NCBI RefSeq assembly: GCF_011764485.1
Contig: NZ_AP022848.1
Coordinates: 3,252,001 to 3,316,000, forward strand
Length of the DNA: 64,000 bases
Origin: Bosea sp. ANAM02
GTDB taxonomy: Bacteria; Pseudomonadota; Alphaproteobacteria; Rhizobiales; Beijerinckiaceae
Direction: 5' to 3'
Both the position numbers and the translations under genes were made by a program. Positions 50,614 through 58,605 of the stretch are shown one piece after another; the first letter of the stretch is position 1; each line of letters begins with the position of its first letter. The notes beneath the pieces were generated by a model that was not told the origin of the DNA, searched no databases, and was given only the letters and a program-made list of their open reading frames with translations.

Positions 50614-51000
50614 ATGGTCGTTCCAATGAAGCAGCGGACCTTGCCGAAGGCTGGTCACCATGGCGGGACGCGGGTCGGCAACGGCAGCGACATCGCACCG
50701 GGCGTTGACCTTCGAAGCCGTCGCGGGCGTCGTTACAAAGAGCTGATGCTTGCCGAGGCGCAGCGCGCGGGCATCGCCAACGCCATCAGCCCGGCGCAGC
50801 TCGCCATCCTGCGCAGCCTCGCCGCCGTCGCCATCCTGATCGAGCAGGCCGAACAGACGATCGCCATGGGCACGAACGCCGCGCCGCGCGATTATCTCGA
50901 CCTCGGCCGCCGGCAGCAGCGCCTGCGCGACGAACTGGCGGCCACCACGCCCGGCGGCGGCGTCGATCCGCTGGCCGTCTGGTTGAGCAAGCAGGGCTGA
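50614..51000 (+). CDS. Phage-type small helical protein
   Basis: 128 aa. Basic N-terminus (RSRRGRRYKELMLAEAQ) and a long helical pair (SPAQLAILRSLAAVAILIEQAEQTIAMGT, then YLDLGRRQQRLRDELA; described in parts). This layout resembles small proteins encoded just upstream of terminases in rhizobial prophages, but no terminase follows here. ATG 50614 has AGGA upstream; ATG 50626 is an alternative. Starts the rightward phage-gene block; the next gene begins four bases after the stop. Confidence 0.65.
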   Translation: MVVPMKQRTLPKAGHHGGTRVGNGSDIAPGVDLRSRRGRRYKELMLAEAQRAGIANAISPAQLAILRSLAAVAILIEQAEQTIAMGTNAAPRDYLDLGRRQQRLRDELAATTPGGGVDPLAVWLSKQG

Positions 51001-51004
51001 CCCG

Positions 51005-51799
51005 ATGGCCAATCCCAACCCGACGAAGCCGCCGCCCCGTCTTCCCGTGGTCGTCAGAGGCCAGCGAAGGAAGGATCACGACCGTACCGAAGACGGCCAG
51101 CGCAGCGACACCGGCCCGGACGCTGACGACGTGTCGCCGGAAGAGCTTGCCGCCCGGACCCGCCGCGCCGCCGCCGCGACCCGACTGGCCGAATTCGGCG
51201 CCATGGACGCAGCGCTTGCCGTGCTCCGTGGTGAGATTGCGCCGCCGGACCTCGCACCAGAGACGGAGCCGGCGCGTAAGCGGCGCATCGCCCGTGTGCT
51301 GGCCGGAACGAACGCCGTTCATCTCGGCCTCATGAGCATCAGCCCGGTCTACGATCCTGAAATTCGCCTGCGTGCCATCGCGCAGCTTGAGGCAATCCGA
51401 CAGGACGACCCGGCCCTTGCCGATGGCGCGATCGACAGCTTGCTCGAACTGGACGCCGCCGATGCGCACCAGCAGGTGGCGCGGCTCGTGCTCGCCGGTC
51501 GGCTCACTGCCGCCGCTGCGACTGCGATCCAAAAGTCTCTGGACGCCCGGAACGATGCCCGGCTGCGGGACCTCTATGCGCGGTTCGTCGAGGCCGAGAA
51601 GCGCCACGCCCTTATGGCCGCAGCCCCATCACCGCAGCCCGACGCCGCACCGGCACCACAGCCCGCCGCCGCGTCGACCATGCCGGGCATGCCGGATGGC
51701 ATCGTCATCGTGCCCTTGCCGGAAGACGACGACCAGTCACCGCCCGAACCGCCAACCTTCGAAGAGTGGATGAAGAGCCATGGCGCTCCGTCTGACTGA
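51005..51799 (+). CDS. Unknown phage-block protein
   Basis: 264 aa. Charged N-terminal 50 residues, a mostly helical middle (residues 50-200; IRLRAIAQLEAIRQDDPALAD, in parts), then an Ala/Pro-rich stretch and an acidic end (LPEDDDQSPPEPPTFEEWM). In the position of a small terminase, but I cannot identify an HTH or other motif. It overlaps the following gene by 20 bp, indicating coupled translation. Confidence 0.6.
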   Translation: MANPNPTKPPPRLPVVVRGQRRKDHDRTEDGQRSDTGPDADDVSPEELAARTRRAAAATRLAEFGAMDAALAVLRGEIAPPDLAPETEPARKRRIARVLAGTNAVHLGLMSISPVYDPEIRLRAIAQLEAIRQDDPALADGAIDSLLELDAADAHQQVARLVLAGRLTAAAATAIQKSLDARNDARLRDLYARFVEAEKRHALMAAAPSPQPDAAPAPQPAAASTMPGMPDGIVIVPLPEDDDQSPPEPPTFEEWMKSHGAPSD

Positions 51800-52124
51800 A
51801 GCCCGGCTCGACCGATTGGCCGAGGCGCTGGCCGAGCACATCGCCCGGCGCGAGCCTCCGAAGCTGCCGGACATCAAGATCGCCGCCATCCCGGCCGGTC
51901 GCTTTCTGGCCAGCGAGACGGGCCGCAGCAAGACGCTGTCGCAGGCCGAGGCGGAAGCACAATTCGGCATCGCTCCCGTCGACCCGGTCCACCCCGTCAT
52001 CCCCAACTGGTCACCGCCGATCGCGCCAGCCGAGCCAGACGGGCCGCAGCCCGGCGACCCCGGTTATAGCCGCGCCCTGCACGATCCTGCGTTCCGCAGC
52101 CGCTACAATCTGGACGACGACTGA
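51780..52124 (+). CDS. Unknown small protein
   Basis: 114 aa, begins MALRLTEARLDRLAEALAEH, followed by a Pro-rich half (DPVHPVIPNWSPPIAPAEP) and the end FRSRYNLDDD. No family recognised. Overlaps both neighbours (20 bp upstream; one base downstream), typical of tightly packed phage genes. Confidence 0.55.
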   Translation: MALRLTEARLDRLAEALAEHIARREPPKLPDIKIAAIPAGRFLASETGRSKTLSQAEAEAQFGIAPVDPVHPVIPNWSPPIAPAEPDGPQPGDPGYSRALHDPAFRSRYNLDDD

Positions 52125-52519
52125 TGTTCCGCTTTCTCTCGCGCCTTCCGCGACTGTTCACCCGCCGCCGGCCCGTCATGGCCAGCGAGGAAACGCTCGC
52201 CGCAATCGAGCAGGTGCGCGCCAACATCGCGGACTTGGACGAGCTGCTCGGCATGCCCGACCCGCATCCGATGCGCCTGCACTGGACGAAGCTGGCCAAG
52301 CAGCGCGCCGAGTCCCGCCTTCACGACCTGCTGCGCCGCAAGGCCGCCGAAGAGCGCGAGGCCGCCGCCCGCAATCGCGCCCGCGCCATCCCGCTCGACG
52401 AGCAGCATGACGGCTCCCGCTTCGATCCGACGGCCACGCGGCCCCGGCCGAAAGAGGAAGTGCTGCCCCTTGGCGTGCAGGCCCCGTATTTCATCCCGCG
52501 CAATCCTTGGGACAGGTAA
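52124..52519 (+). CDS. Unknown coiled-coil protein
   Basis: 131 aa. Basic N-terminus (FRFLSRLPRLFTRRR), then a helix-rich segment (LAAIEQVRANIADLDELLG; LAKQRAESRLHDLLRRKAAEE) likely to form a coiled coil, and a polar tail ending FIPRNPWDR. No family recognised. Last gene before a promoter-operator region. Confidence 0.55.
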   Translation: MFRFLSRLPRLFTRRRPVMASEETLAAIEQVRANIADLDELLGMPDPHPMRLHWTKLAKQRAESRLHDLLRRKAAEEREAAARNRARAIPLDEQHDGSRFDPTATRPRPKEEVLPLGVQAPYFIPRNPWDR

Positions 52520-52560
52520 TGTTTCGCAAGCGCCTGTAAGTATTCGCGCTTGCATAATAA
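52518..52560. promoter_or_regulatory. Paired GCAAGCGC sites s3 and s4 (inverted)
   Basis: s3 AATGTTTCGCAAGCGCCTG (plus) and s4 TATTCGCGCTTGCATAATAA (minus-strand reading TTATTATGCAAGCGC). Ends 11 bp before the -35 box at 52572. Confidence 0.55.
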
Positions 52561-52571
52561 GTAACCGCTGC

Positions 52572-52601
52572 TTGCCAGACTAGCGAATCACTGCGTATAG
52601 T
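52572..52601 (+). promoter_or_regulatory. Candidate promoter of the protease - tape-measure operon
   Basis: TTGCCA (52572-52577), 18-bp spacer, TATAGT (52596-52601). The best -10 box inside the element. Confidence 0.5.
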
Positions 52602-52672
52602 GCAGACATCGGCCCCAACACCCATGCGGTGCGGCCCATCTCTTCCCAAGCACCATTGCAGGAGCCGGCCCC

Positions 52673-52894
52673 ATGCCGCTCGACAACCGTCATTTGCCGG
52701 CGCTCGCCAAGATGTCAGCGGCCGTGATGCTCGCGCGCATCGAACTGCAACTGCAGGTCGGCGACATCCGGCCGGGCGATTACATCGAAGATCATGCCCC
52801 GCGCCTGCATGAAACGCTGATCGCGGCGGGCAGGTCGCAGGCCGAGGCCGATGCGTTCGTCGACAGCCTGAACAATCTGCTGGCGGAAGGCTGA
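52673..52894 (+). CDS. Unknown small helical protein
   Basis: 73 aa: LARIELQLQVGDIRPGDYIEDHAPRLHETL in outline, then a helical end (AEADAFVDSLNNLLAEG). ATG 52673 follows AGGAGCCGG. The stop is one base before the protease start, so it belongs to the same operon. No family recognised. Confidence 0.6.
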   Translation: MPLDNRHLPALAKMSAAVMLARIELQLQVGDIRPGDYIEDHAPRLHETLIAAGRSQAEADAFVDSLNNLLAEG

Positions 52895-52895
52895 C

Positions 52896-53384
52896 ATGCT
52901 GATCGAGGGCATCGCCAGCACGGCCCGGCCGGACCTCTACGGCGATGTGACGTTGCCGGCGATGCTGGCCGATGCCGTCCAGCGGAAGGGCGTCGAGAAC
53001 GTCCGCTTTCTGCTGCGCCATGACGAAGCCCGGCCGGCTGGTCGCCTTCGTTCCGCGCTGATGACGCCCGCCGGCCTGCGCGTGATTGCAGAGCTGGACC
53101 ATCGCCAGCCCGGCGTTGCGGCCGAGATCGTCGCCATCCGCCAGCGTCAGCCGCGCGGCCTTTCGCTCAACTACACCGGCTTTCGCATCGGCCGGTTCTG
53201 CGCGCCCATGGACCTGCTGGAAATCTCGCTCGTTCTCACGCCCGGCTGCCCGGACTGCCTCGTGCGGCCCTGCCCATGGCCGGAAGACATGATCGAGCTG
53301 TTCGCCCGGCAGGACGCAGCCGCCGCCAAGGCGCCCGCCTTTCGCATGCCCGCAATCCGCTATCCCGAGGAAGCCACCCGATGA
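52896..53384 (+). CDS. HK97-family prohead protease-like protein
   Basis: 162 aa. Begins LIEGIASTARPDLYGDVTLP, the usual start of caudoviral prohead proteases (peptidase S78/U35). Candidate catalytic His42 in FLLRHDEARPAGRL and Ser90 in PRGLSLNYTG; LLEISLVLTPGCPDC near 107 matches the family strand LEISLV. These proteases cut scaffold and capsid proteins during head maturation. No capsid or portal gene is recognised beside it, so it may be a remnant or act on proteins of a helper phage. The next gene overlaps its stop (ATGA). Confidence 0.68.
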   Translation: MLIEGIASTARPDLYGDVTLPAMLADAVQRKGVENVRFLLRHDEARPAGRLRSALMTPAGLRVIAELDHRQPGVAAEIVAIRQRQPRGLSLNYTGFRIGRFCAPMDLLEISLVLTPGCPDCLVRPCPWPEDMIELFARQDAAAAKAPAFRMPAIRYPEEATR

Positions 53385-53881
53385 CCGCCGAACATCTCAA
53401 GAAACTCCGTGCCTATCTGGTCGACTTGGACCGGGCAGCAACGGTGAAGCTGGCCAGCAAGCTCGGCCTGCGCCGCCATGACCTTGAGGACTTCGCCGAC
53501 GCCGGGATCGAGCTGCCGGCCGAAGCCATGGCTGCGCTCGAAAGCGAATTCGCGCAGGCGGAATTGCGCCGCATGATGGCCGGCCCGCGCAACGGCCCGC
53601 TGCTGCTCGACCTGCACGAGAATACCGGCATCGGCGACGCCCGCCGCGATCTGTTCATCAGCGGGGCGCTCGACTTCACCGCCGACGAGCTGGCCAAGGC
53701 GCGCGACTACATGGTCGGCAAGCCCGACCGGCCGGCGCAGCCCGTCACCGCCATGAGCGCGCAGCCCGAGCCGGCGTTCCCGCTTCGCGGCGCGGCGCTG
53801 AAAATCATCAATTCGATGTCGGACTCGGCCTTGGCGGCGTTCGTCCGGGACCACAGCCCCGCAACCGACAAGGCGGCCTGA
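53381..53881 (+). CDS. Unknown phage-block protein
   Basis: 166 aa, begins MTAEHLKKLRAYLVDLDRAA and is largely helical (residues 1-70 and 95-130), ending AAFVRDHSPATDKAA. Directly after the prohead protease, the place normally taken by scaffold or major capsid protein, but far too short for a typical HK97-fold capsid. A small scaffold-like role is possible. No family recognised. Confidence 0.6.
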   Translation: MTAEHLKKLRAYLVDLDRAATVKLASKLGLRRHDLEDFADAGIELPAEAMAALESEFAQAELRRMMAGPRNGPLLLDLHENTGIGDARRDLFISGALDFTADELAKARDYMVGKPDRPAQPVTAMSAQPEPAFPLRGAALKIINSMSDSALAAFVRDHSPATDKAA

Positions 53882-53884
53882 AAG

Positions 53885-54082
53885 ATGGAACAGACGATCG
53901 TCCGCGCCATTCGCGACTTCCGCGAGCGCAACCCCAAGGCCGACGATGCCCGGCTCGCCGACCATCTGGCCTTTCACTACGCCGGGCATGTCCGCAGCGC
54001 CATGCACGCCCGCGAGCTGATCGACCAGTTCGATCGGCAGTTCTGTCCGCCGGCCCCGGCGCCGACGAAGCGGAAGCGCTGA
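53885..54082 (+). CDS. Unknown small protein
   Basis: 65 aa: EQTIVRAIRDFRERNPKADD then ARLADHLAFHYAGHVRSAMH and a basic end APTKRKR. ATG 53885 lies three bases after the preceding stop (GAAAG upstream). No family recognised; helical, possibly nucleic-acid binding by charge. Confidence 0.55.
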   Translation: MEQTIVRAIRDFRERNPKADDARLADHLAFHYAGHVRSAMHARELIDQFDRQFCPPAPAPTKRKR

Positions 54083-54084
54083 TC

Positions 54085-54300
54085 ATGGACAAGCGCGACC
54101 TGCTTGCCGCTGCACAGCGTGCCCGCCGCGAAGTCGAGGCGGCGCGCACTGAGCTGGTCGACGTGGTGACTGATGTTCTCGAATCCCCGTCGGCGGTCCT
54201 TTCCCGCCTGCTTGGGGATGAGGGGGCGGCGTGCGGTGAGGCGCAAGTTGACGGCGCCGACCCGGTCAACACCACGCCGCCCCCGGCCACCTTTCACTAG
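54085..54300 (+). CDS. Unknown small protein
   Basis: 71 aa, helical first half (DKRDLLAAAQRARREVEAAR, then TELVDVVTDVLE), polar Pro-rich end. Begins two bases after the preceding stop and ends 16 bp before the tape-measure-like gene. No family recognised. Confidence 0.5.
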   Translation: MDKRDLLAAAQRARREVEAARTELVDVVTDVLESPSAVLSRLLGDEGAACGEAQVDGADPVNTTPPPATFH

Positions 54301-54316
54301 CCGGAGCTAAAATCTG

Positions 54317-56938
54317 ATGGCGAATTTCGTCGAGTCCGCCGTCCTGCGCTTGCAGGACCAGACGTCCGGCCCGGCCGCGAAGATCAACGCCGCGCTGCGC
54401 CAAGTCTGGCAGTCCGCGAACCGGCTGCGCGGCGTCAAAATCGACCTGTTCGCGGGCGGCGCATCCGGCAAGGCGCAGGCGCAGATTGCACAGCTTCGCG
54501 CGCTCGATCGGGAGATCGGGAAGCTTGCCAATGGTCGGCGCCAGCTCCCGACGCTGACGGTGCGCGTGGACTCGTCGCAGGTCGCCCGCGCCCTGACCCG
54601 CATCGGCGAGCTGCACCGCGCCGCCGGCCAGACGTTGCCCGGTCAGCGCCTCGGCGCCAGCGGCTTCGGCGGTGGCGGGCGCGGCCCCGGTCCCGGCCAG
54701 CCGAACAACCTGTTCCACTGGCGCCGCGACGATTCCAACTGGGATGCAGCCGGGCGGATCATGGCGCGCAGCTTCGTCGCCGTGGCCGGCGCGTCGCTCG
54801 CAACGCAGGTTGGCCGCGCCATCGCGAGCGGCGGCCGGGCCGTCAGCCGGGCCGATACGGTCGGAGCGAAGGCCGATGTTTCGGGCGTCGATACGACAGC
54901 GCTGACCGCAGCCGCGCAACGGTCTGCGTCCCGGTTCCGGGGCACGTCGATCGCCGATATCAGCGATGCCGCGATCGAGCAGGCGGCGGGCCTGACCGTC
55001 GATTTCAAGGCTGGTCGCATCTCGCTCGACCAGTTCAACAGCAAGCTTCAGGAGCTGACCGACCGCGTCGCGCGCAATGCGCAGATCATCGGTCAGTCGA
55101 CCGGCAATTTCAAAGCCGGCGGCGAAGAGGCGCGCCAGCTCGAAAAGTCGCTGGAGGTCTTCCGGGGCGCCGCTCCCAACCTCAAGGGCGACTTGGCCGA
55201 AGGGCTGCTTAAGGCGTACATTTCGGCCGGCGGCGACACGCGGCAAGAGGAAATCAAGCGCCTCGGCCAGCAGCTCGGTTCACTGGTCGCGGCCGGTTTC
55301 TCCGATGACGCGATCAAGCTGGCGGTGCTGGCACGCGACGAGGGCGGCAAGGCTTCCACGGCCGAAATCCGCATGGCGAGCGAAGCCATGGTCGCGGCGG
55401 CGGACGCCATCAAGAAAGAGGCCGTCGTAAAGCAGCAGGCGCTTGGCCTGCGCGATGCGCAGGGCCGCAGCACCGCCACCGAGGCGGAACGTCAGAACCC
55501 ATTCCTTTACGTCGAGCGGCTGGCGAATATCATGCGCCGCAAAGGTCTGGACCCGAACGACCAGACGGCGGTCAACAAGTTCCTTGCCGAGCAGTCCGGC
55601 TTTACCAAGTCGCAGCAGCGTTTCTTCGCGAAGAACATTCCAAGCATCGAAAAGAACCTGCGCGACCTTGGCCGCACCAACCAAATCGACCTCAACAAGA
55701 CTATCGCCAATCCGACCATCGCGACGGCGATTGCCGACCTGTCCGCCAAGGCGCAGGACGCGGCCGTCGCGCTCGGCGATGCGACCGGCGCGACGAACGC
55801 CATCAAATCCCGCCTCATCGGCCTTGCCGACACGCTGGGCAATATCTCGCGCGGCAACTTCACTGGTCTGGACGGGGCGAAGATTGCCGAAGCGCTGGCC
55901 GTCGCGGTCGCGGGTGCCTTCGCCGCCAAAAAGACGCTGGATTTCTTCAGTCCGATGGCGGGCGCGGCCCGCAACCTGAACGCCTCGGCCGTCAATCTCA
56001 ACAATGCGGCGCGGGCCTTATCGGCTGCGGCTGGTCGCCCCGTGCCCGGCGGGCCGGGCGCACCGGGACCGGGAAGCCGTGTCGGCGGCGCGGTCGGTGG
56101 CGCAGTCGGCGGTATCGCTGGCGGCTTCGGCGGTCAGGCCATCGGCGAGGCTATCGGCGCGTATCTGGGCGGCGATGCCGGCAAGCAGGTCGGCGCGACC
56201 ATCGGCGGCGCGGCGGGCGTTGCGCTGGGCATCAAGGCCGGCGAGGTCGCAGGCGCTGCACTGGTCACCGCGCTCGGCTTGCCTGCCGTCGGCGCTGCTC
56301 TGGCGACGGCCATTGCCGCAGCCATCGTGCTCAAGCCGACCGTCGCCAATGCCGGCGAAGATGCCGAGATCGCACGCCAGCGCGAGGCCGGCACCTTCGG
56401 CCAAGGCAAGATGCCCGGATCGTCGGCGACCGAGGTCACCAAGGCCATCGGCGAAGAGCGTCTCAAGGTCGAGCGGGAAATCACGGCGGCCGTCGTCGAG
56501 CGTGCCGACAGCCTGAACCGCATCGCCAAGCTTCAGGCCGAGCTTGATAAGTCGCGCGAGAACAGCAAGCGTTTCGGCCTGCCCGACGACCCGAACAACC
56601 TGCGCCGCGAAGGCGAGATCGCCGACGAGCGCAGCCGGGTCGCCAGTCTGGACGAGCAGCTCGCCAAGTTCGAAGCGGCGCAGCGGGCGCTTGTCGCCGA
56701 GCAGGCGCAGGCGATGGAAACGGCCGCGACGAACAGCAAGTTCGCCATCAGCACCAGCTTTGCCGAGGGCGGCACGACGGCGGCTTCCAACTTCAACACG
56801 GGCGTCAACCCGGCCGGCATGGGGTCGACCATCGGCAGCACCGCCGCGAGCGAATTCATGGCGCGGGTCAACGGCCTGAAAATCGGCGTCGAGCTGAAAA
56901 CCGGCCCCGACGTCGGCGCGAGCAACGTCCACCGCTAA
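54317..56938 (+). CDS. Phage tail tape-measure-like protein
   Basis: 873 aa. N-terminus VLRLQDQTSGPAAKINAALR is typical of tail length tape-measure proteins. Long helical stretches cover residues 1-120 and 230-500. A Gly/Ala-rich membrane-like region spans about 575-680 (GGAVGGIAGGFGGQAIGEAI; AALATAIAAAIVL), and a coiled coil spans 700-800 before a short end. By the family rule of about 0.15 nm per residue it would set a tail near 130 nm. Tail tube and baseplate genes are not recognised. Here it comes before the tail chaperone, the reverse of the usual order. Confidence 0.65.
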   Translation: MANFVESAVLRLQDQTSGPAAKINAALRQVWQSANRLRGVKIDLFAGGASGKAQAQIAQLRALDREIGKLANGRRQLPTLTVRVDSSQVARALTRIGELHRAAGQTLPGQRLGASGFGGGGRGPGPGQPNNLFHWRRDDSNWDAAGRIMARSFVAVAGASLATQVGRAIASGGRAVSRADTVGAKADVSGVDTTALTAAAQRSASRFRGTSIADISDAAIEQAAGLTVDFKAGRISLDQFNSKLQELTDRVARNAQIIGQSTGNFKAGGEEARQLEKSLEVFRGAAPNLKGDLAEGLLKAYISAGGDTRQEEIKRLGQQLGSLVAAGFSDDAIKLAVLARDEGGKASTAEIRMASEAMVAAADAIKKEAVVKQQALGLRDAQGRSTATEAERQNPFLYVERLANIMRRKGLDPNDQTAVNKFLAEQSGFTKSQQRFFAKNIPSIEKNLRDLGRTNQIDLNKTIANPTIATAIADLSAKAQDAAVALGDATGATNAIKSRLIGLADTLGNISRGNFTGLDGAKIAEALAVAVAGAFAAKKTLDFFSPMAGAARNLNASAVNLNNAARALSAAAGRPVPGGPGAPGPGSRVGGAVGGAVGGIAGGFGGQAIGEAIGAYLGGDAGKQVGATIGGAAGVALGIKAGEVAGAALVTALGLPAVGAALATAIAAAIVLKPTVANAGEDAEIARQREAGTFGQGKMPGSSATEVTKAIGEERLKVEREITAAVVERADSLNRIAKLQAELDKSRENSKRFGLPDDPNNLRREGEIADERSRVASLDEQLAKFEAAQRALVAEQAQAMETAATNSKFAISTSFAEGGTTAASNFNTGVNPAGMGSTIGSTAASEFMARVNGLKIGVELKTGPDVGASNVHR

Positions 56939-56967
56939 CCCTTCACCCCCAGAGAGAAACCGCGACA

Positions 56968-57624
56968 ATGACCACACTCGACTGCAGCAGATATAGCTTC
57001 AACCTCGGCGGCCAGCCCGTCCAGAGCGCCACCGTCGCCCCCATCGGCTTTGCGGCCTATGTCGCCGTGACCAACGCCGCCACCCGCGCCGGCCGCTCGC
57101 CGGAAGCCTTCGCCCGCAACGTCTTCCGTGCCCGGCTCAAGGCGCAGGTGACGCTGCAGCTCGCCAGCGGCCAGACCGGCAAGCTGGACGACGAGGCGAT
57201 CACGGCCTTGCATCCGCGCCTTGGCCTGCGCCTGAAAGCGGCGATCGACAGTTCCGCCGCCAGCGCCGGCCGGGCCGAACTGCTCGGCAACCCGGACGCG
57301 GACGGCATCACCGAGCCTATTCACGTCAAGCTGGGCGACCCCATCAAGGGAGCGGGCGACGCCGTGATCGACGAAATCGAGTTTCAGGCCAAGACGCTCG
57401 GCGAGATGGAAGACGTCATCACCGCCGATGACCGCATCGGCCAAGTGCTCGCGCTCATGAAGATTGGCCGGCCGGTGACCGGCAGCCTGTCTGCGCTGCC
57501 GTCGTGGGCCGTCGACCAGATTTCCATGGGCGATGGCCTCTTCCTGCTGACGGAGGTCTTGGGCCGTTTTTTGGACGACCCGGCCCCGGCGGAAAGCCCG
57601 GCAAGTCCCGGTGCCGAAGCCTGA
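56968..57624 (+). CDS. Tail assembly chaperone-like protein, short form
   Basis: 218 aa. Residues 115-205 (PIHVKLGDPIKGAGDAVIDE; DRIGQVLALMKIGRPVTGSL; DQISMGDGLFLLTEVLGRFL, given in parts) follow the GpE/gp41-type tail assembly chaperone pattern, in which a beta segment precedes a helical two-thirds. An N-terminal half of about 110 residues looks like a diverged duplicate (YSFNLGGQPVQSATVAPIGF). Near its end the codons CGT TTT TTG contain the slip site T TTT TTG. A -1 shift there would extend the product to 57776. Confidence 0.6.
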   Translation: MTTLDCSRYSFNLGGQPVQSATVAPIGFAAYVAVTNAATRAGRSPEAFARNVFRARLKAQVTLQLASGQTGKLDDEAITALHPRLGLRLKAAIDSSAASAGRAELLGNPDADGITEPIHVKLGDPIKGAGDAVIDEIEFQAKTLGEMEDVITADDRIGQVLALMKIGRPVTGSLSALPSWAVDQISMGDGLFLLTEVLGRFLDDPAPAESPASPGAEA

Positions 57625-57776
57625 CGGAAGAGGCTTGGTATCTCGAATACCATGTGGGCGCCTTCCCCCGCGACATCAGGATATCGCCGCTCGTGCACCG
57701 CATGAATCGCTACTTCGAAGCGCACCGCGACCGGCAGAAGTTCGAAGCCTCGATCGTCGGGGCGAAGCTGACATAG
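57567..57776 (+). CDS. -1 frame extension of the tail chaperone (programmed frameshift candidate)
   Basis: From the heptamer T TTT TTG (57567-57573, correct X XXY YYZ phase) the -1 frame stays open for 67 codons to TAG 57774-57776. It encodes a credible protein tail: LTEEAWYLEYHVGAFPRDIR, then SPLVHRMNRYFEAHRDRQKF. Tail chaperones of lambda, P2 and many other phages are made as short and frameshifted long forms. The extension has no good start of its own, so frameshifting is the simplest reading. An independent gene starting inside is the alternative. Confidence 0.6.
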   Translation, partial: FFGRPGPGGKPGKSRCRSLTEEAWYLEYHVGAFPRDIRISPLVHRMNRYFEAHRDRQKFEASIVGAKLT

Positions 57777-57815
57777 CGATTGGTCACCGGGTTCGTCGCG
57801 GTTCCCGGTGCCATA

Positions 57816-57849
57816 GGCGGGGGCAGCTTGGCCGTTAGCTGCCCCCGCC
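57816..57849 (+). terminator. Strong hairpin after the tail chaperone genes
   Basis: Perfect 13-bp stem GGCGGGGGCAGCT / AGCTGCCCCCGCC with loop TGGCCGTT. No T run follows (AACCCTTTC), so it may be a weak terminator or an RNA-stabilising end. Confidence 0.5.
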
Positions 57850-57877
57850 AACCCTTTCACCGAGCAAAGAGGAAGGC

Positions 57878-58240
57878 ATGGCTTACGACCATACCGAAGT
57901 GCGCAGCGACGGCCGAAAAGCGGCGGGAATCGGCAACCCGGACAGCTACACGGCCCATCCCGGCCATTGGTGGCGCGGGCCGATTGGCGAGCACGAGCTG
58001 AAGCTCGCACCCATCGCCTATGAGCAGCGCGACCCGGTCGCATGGCTGGCGGCCTGCAACGTCTATCGCAGTCTTTTGCCTGACGAAGCGATCGAGCGCG
58101 CGACCTATGTGCTGGACCAATACGAGCCGCCGCGCCCCGGCCCCATCCGCAGCGTCCGGGCCTCGATCGACGGCATGAGCGCCGAAGAGGTTGCCCGGTT
58201 CCGGCGCCTGACCAAGAACCGGACAGCCACGGAAGCGTGA
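57878..58240 (+). CDS. Unknown phage-block protein
   Basis: 120 aa. Trp-rich start (AHPGHWWRGPIGEHELKLAP), then a helical region (DPVAWLAACNVYRSLLPDEA; IERATYVLDQY) and a Pro-rich linker to a basic end (RFRRLTKNRTATEA). ATG 57878 follows AGAGGAAGG. Not recognised. A hairpin just before it separates it from the tail chaperone, and another follows it. Confidence 0.6.
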   Translation: MAYDHTEVRSDGRKAAGIGNPDSYTAHPGHWWRGPIGEHELKLAPIAYEQRDPVAWLAACNVYRSLLPDEAIERATYVLDQYEPPRPGPIRSVRASIDGMSAEEVARFRRLTKNRTATEA

Positions 58241-58247
58241 CCAGCAG

Positions 58248-58280
58248 AAAGCCCCCGGCTCTTGCGGCACCGAGGGCTTT
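58248..58280 (+). terminator. Hairpin after the 120-aa gene
   Basis: AAAGCCCCCGG / CCGAGGGCTTT, eleven base pairs with one mismatch, eight-base loop region. It directly follows the stop, with T-rich 3' arm. Confidence 0.6.
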
Positions 58281-58383
58281 CAGGTCGTGCCGGGGCTGTG
58301 GGGCAGCGGATGGCGACGACGTTCCTTCCATACCATCAGCGCCCGGCTCTTGCCACGGCAGGCGCGTGCGATATCTCTTTCGC

Positions 58384-58605
58384 ATGCCGTTCTCGTCGCT
58401 GACCGATCCGGTTGACCTCGCCCGCGCTCAAGCGGCCCTAGATGCTGCATGGGCTGAGGTCGCCGACATGATCCACGAGGACGGCCAAGCCGAAGCCCGG
58501 ATATGGCTGGCGCACATTGTGGCCAGTCAGGTGCATGTCGCTCTGGACGAAAGCGACCTGACGGCGCGGGCCGTGCACAAGTTCCGGGAGCGCTGGGGGC
58601 ACTAG
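58384..58605 (+). CDS. Unknown small protein
   Basis: 73 aa from ATG 58384: PFSSLTDPVDLARAQAALDA, AWAEVADMIHEDGQAEARIW, then DLTARAVHKFRERWGH. Helical with a basic end, similar in layout to small proteins common on rhizobial plasmids and prophages. The frame extends upstream through the hairpin at 58248-58280, so the internal ATG is more likely. Convergent with the next gene, whose stop overlaps its own. Confidence 0.5.
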   Translation: MPFSSLTDPVDLARAQAALDAAWAEVADMIHEDGQAEARIWLAHIVASQVHVALDESDLTARAVHKFRERWGH

